A stretch of DNA of 64,000 nt. Origin: Leptospiraceae bacterium. Lineage in GTDB: Bacteria; Spirochaetota; Leptospiria; Leptospirales; Leptospiraceae. Positions within the stretch are counted from its first letter, which is position 1; the number at the start of each line of letters is the position of its first letter. Made by a program: the position numbers and the translations under genes. Shown piece after piece: positions 61,852 through 64,000 of the stretch. The stretch is from the NCBI GenBank assembly GCA_016711485.1, contig JADJSX010000024.1, positions 124,001 through 188,000 on the forward strand. The letters run 5' to 3'. Under the pieces are notes generated by a model. The model was not told the DNA's origin, did not search any database, and saw only the letters and a program-made list of their open reading frames with translations.

Positions 61852-62940
61852 GTGGGAAATATTGCAGAAAAACTATCACCAAAAAACCAGTCCATTGAAT
61901 TCAATAAACCAACTTTATCGAAAGAAGAGCTAGTTACCGTACTAGATTGCCTTGTAGAAGATATGATTTCTTCTGGCGTTATTACGGATAGATTTGAGAA
62001 GGATTTTAAATCTACTTTTAAATTACGAAATGTAATTTCAGTAAATAGTTTAACTTCCGCATACCATCTCGCTCTACTTTCTCTAGGTATAACGGATAAC
62101 GATCCAGTATTACTTTCTACTTACGCTCCCCATGCAGCACTGGATGCAATATTAATGCTTCGCGCAAAACCCATATTAGTCGATCTCGGCAAATCGTCTT
62201 TCCATATGGATGTGGAAGAATTTAATCACAGGGTAGAAGAAGTTTCTCCAAAAGCAATTTTAATTGATCATGCATTCGGCTGTTTATTTGATCTAAAAAA
62301 ATATAACACAAAAGAAATTCCCGTCATTGAAGATTACTCAGAAGCAATTGGTGCTGATTCGGAAGATATTCCTGTAAGTAAACAAGGAACTATCTCTATT
62401 TGCGGAATGTTACCAAATCATGTAATCACAACAGGTAACGGGGCAATCATGATTACCCCCAATGACACATTATCAGAAAGTATCCGTTCTCTAAAACTAG
62501 GTCACAATGAAAAAAGAGATTCAGATAAACCTAAGTTTGACTATAATTTATTAGATTTTCAAGCAGCGATTGGAATTGAACAAATTTCTAAACTAGGCGT
62601 AATCATCGAACGTAAGAAAAAAATAGCACAAATTTATCTACAATCGGTATTATCCGCTTCCCATGAAACTTTTTTTAAACATGCAAGTCAGGATCAATTC
62701 AATCGTTTCCCTATTATATTCGCAAAACCTTACGAAGAAGTAGATAGATACTTTAAGTCCCTACAAATCGGCATACAAAAAACGATTTCAACTCCATTAC
62801 ACAGAATTTTAAAAGCGAATAATTCTGATTTTTCCAATGCAGAAAGACTTTACCAAAGAGGTCACTGTATTCCTATCTATCCAAATCTAACAAAGGATAA
62901 TGTTAACCGAATAGCAAATTCTATTAAAGGGATTTACTAA
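61852..62940 (+). CDS. DegT/DnrJ/EryC1-family PLP protein with Lys-to-His change
   Basis: 362 aa; the fold is that of DegT aminotransferases: EFNKPTLSKEELVTVLDCLV, SVNSLTSAYHLALLSLGI, ILVDLGKSSFHMD, and VIEDYSEAIGA with Asp161. At the Schiff-base position the sequence is PNHVITTGNGAIMI, so His190 stands where the usual Lys would be (compare TKNITSGEGG in the aminotransferase at 21.9 kb). In this family a His here is known from 3-dehydratases of the ColD and E1 type. It may thus remove a hydroxyl rather than transaminate, or be inactive. Start GTG 61852, with AGAAGG upstream; no operon partner on the plus strand. Confidence 0.75.
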   Translation: MGNIAEKLSPKNQSIEFNKPTLSKEELVTVLDCLVEDMISSGVITDRFEKDFKSTFKLRNVISVNSLTSAYHLALLSLGITDNDPVLLSTYAPHAALDAILMLRAKPILVDLGKSSFHMDVEEFNHRVEEVSPKAILIDHAFGCLFDLKKYNTKEIPVIEDYSEAIGADSEDIPVSKQGTISICGMLPNHVITTGNGAIMITPNDTLSESIRSLKLGHNEKRDSDKPKFDYNLLDFQAAIGIEQISKLGVIIERKKKIAQIYLQSVLSASHETFFKHASQDQFNRFPIIFAKPYEEVDRYFKSLQIGIQKTISTPLHRILKANNSDFSNAERLYQRGHCIPIYPNLTKDNVNRIANSIKGIY

Positions 62941-63075
62941 CTCGCCTTACGCTATCGCTATTATCATTGCTTCTCAAAAGCAATGATTGAGTTCGGGTGA
63001 GCCGAGCGTCCAACGGAGTAGTCCACTATCTCTCACCTCAACGCGCTTGCGCGTAAGGTGAGTTCTTAATAACTT
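62934..63075. repeat. MITE-like repeat family 1, divergent copy D
   Basis: The left end TTACTAACTCGCCTTACGC overlaps the stop codon of the DegT gene. The right end is GCGCGTAAGGTGAGTTCTTAA at 63051-63071. The interior differs from copies A-C: hairpins ATCATTGCTTCTC-AAAAGCAATGAT and CGCGCTTGCGCG, plus TCACCTCAACGCGCTTGCGC. The shared ends suggest the same element type with an exchanged middle. Confidence 0.6.
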
Positions 63076-63081
63076 ATCTAA

Positions 63082-64000
63082 TCAATTAAATAACGATTTC
63101 AATTTTTCGATTTTTTCTGTAGAAATTTCTGTTTCGCTACTAACGTACAATCCCACAAATGAATTTAACTTTGATTTTGCGTTGTAAAATGGAGTAAGAA
63201 TTAGAATATTTAATTTATGTTTTGTTTTAAATTCTTCAATACTGGAGATAACCGATAAAAAATTAATTTTTTTACTTTTAATAGATAAAAACAATAAAGC
63301 ATAATTGGGAATTTGCGAACCTATTTTATGATGAAGTTCAAATAAAATTCGACCCATAGAATACCGAAAATTTACTTCGCTCATATACTGAATTTCTTCC
63401 AACTTTTGTCGGCTAAAAACAAATCCGTCCATGGAAATCATTCCTACATAAGAATGATTTTTTATTTGGAAATGCGAAATTAACTTTTTCATTCCAGCTA
63501 TAAATTCCGAGCCAAAAACATCGCTGATAATTGTTCCTCTATAAACACCATTTTTATCAATCAACATATTCGTGATTGCAATTAACTTTGACTTACTGCG
63601 GGATAAGTCGAATAATCCACTAAAATCAATTTTTCTAGTATCGCCGACCCATTCTTCAATAACCACTCCATTCTTATTTAATAAAATTATTTCTTTTAGT
63701 TTATTAGATATTTTTTTTAATTCCGATTCACTTTTTACTAGAATGTTTCCGCGTCCCGAAAAACTGAATTCGGGTTTAATTATAAATGGATATTGAAATT
63801 TAGACACACAATAATCTAATTCTTCTATGTTTGTGCAAATTATACTATTTAGTTTATTTTCATTAACTGAGTTTTTCCATCTGGTTTGATTAATTTTTGA
63901 ATTTATAGAAGAAGTAAAATCTATCTTTGTCTGTTTCTTTATCAATATATTTTTTACATTATCAAAATAACTAATACTTCCCCATTCGATCAATTTTAGA
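63082..64000 (-). CDS. ATP-grasp domain protein, 5' end cut by window edge
   Basis: The frame stays open to base 64000; an internal TTG at 63993 is possible but the real N-terminus is probably outside. ATP-grasp features: a strand YPFIIKPEFSFSGRGNILVK (ATP-binding Lys and the flexible Gly-rich loop), KNGVVIEEWVGDTRKIDFSG (the hinge E-E-x), and SYVGMISMDGFVF, then EVNFRYSMGRILFEL with metal-binding E and N. ATP-grasp enzymes ligate carboxylates to amines or thiols. It is convergent with the DegT gene across a repeat. The acceptor is unknown. Confidence 0.75.
   Translation of the reverse strand, partial: LKLIEWGSISYFDNVKNILIKKQTKIDFTSSINSKINQTRWKNSVNENKLNSIICTNIEELDYCVSKFQYPFIIKPEFSFSGRGNILVKSESELKKISNKLKEIILLNKNGVVIEEWVGDTRKIDFSGLFDLSRSKSKLIAITNMLIDKNGVYRGTIISDVFGSEFIAGMKKLISHFQIKNHSYVGMISMDGFVFSRQKLEEIQYMSEVNFRYSMGRILFELHHKIGSQIPNYALLFLSIKSKKINFLSVISSIEEFKTKHKLNILILTPFYNAKSKLNSFVGLYVSSETEISTEKIEKLKSLFN

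Overview
The window is low-GC DNA (about 30-35% by eye). It reads as a chromosomal segment of a Gram-negative bacterium, most plausibly a spirochaete of the Leptospiraceae. This is inference from several lipoprotein signal peptides, a giant Ig-like-repeat lipoprotein, HD-GYP and hybrid histidine-kinase signalling, secreted TPR-CHAT proteins and a large O-antigen-type locus. No rRNA, tRNA, CRISPR array or intact insertion sequence was seen.

Layout. 1-2.8 kb: a cut-off exported protein, a tandem pair of MITE-like repeats, a DUF4239-like membrane protein and a lipoprotein. 3.2-8.6 kb: a somewhat GC-richer glycosylation block (glycosyltransferases, hexapeptide acyltransferase, methyltransferase, epimerase, NusG/RfaH-like antiterminator, EPS-type MarR regulator) in which three genes carry single-base frameshifts. 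8.6-12.3 kb: an accessory patch with an AAA/PD-(D/E)XK protein, nuclease tail fragments, a UPF0175 antitoxin with a destroyed toxin, and a membrane protein that is probably frameshifted. 12.6-19.8 kb: a tightly packed run of sugar-modifying genes (WbqC, Gfo/Idh/MocA, NeuD-like acyltransferase, DPM-type GT2, PhyH dioxygenase, beta-propeller protein, EamA-like half transporter, methyltransferases). 20.1-27 kb: RfbA, WecE-like aminotransferase, large membrane protein, Wzx-like flippase and methyltransferases. 27-29.2 kb, minus strand: an SGNH protein and an MBOAT acyltransferase interrupted by homopolymer-rich junk. 29.8-33.1 kb: GT2, methyltransferase and a polytopic membrane protein. Together 3.2-33.1 kb looks like a surface polysaccharide (O-antigen) locus with much decoration chemistry.

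Downstream are a 1922-aa lipoprotein with 14 bacterial Ig-like repeats and a von Willebrand A-like domain (33.5-39.3 kb), a PilZ protein and a PrsW-type protease (39.4-41.1 kb), a haem DUF3365 protein overlapping an exported methyltransferase (41.7-43 kb), and a small Cys-rich secreted protein. Next is a three-gene set, an IPT/TIG-like membrane protein followed by two exported TPR-CHAT protease paralogues (43.5-51.7 kb), which I regard as the best candidate for an undescribed system. The window ends with two overlapping histidine-kinase/receiver proteins, MaeB malic enzyme, a membrane protein, an HD-GYP phosphodiesterase, a lipoprotein, a DegT-family protein whose PLP lysine is replaced by histidine, and a cut-off ATP-grasp protein.

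Two dispersed intergenic repeat families (one about 164 bp, MITE-like; one about 80 bp) recur across the window.
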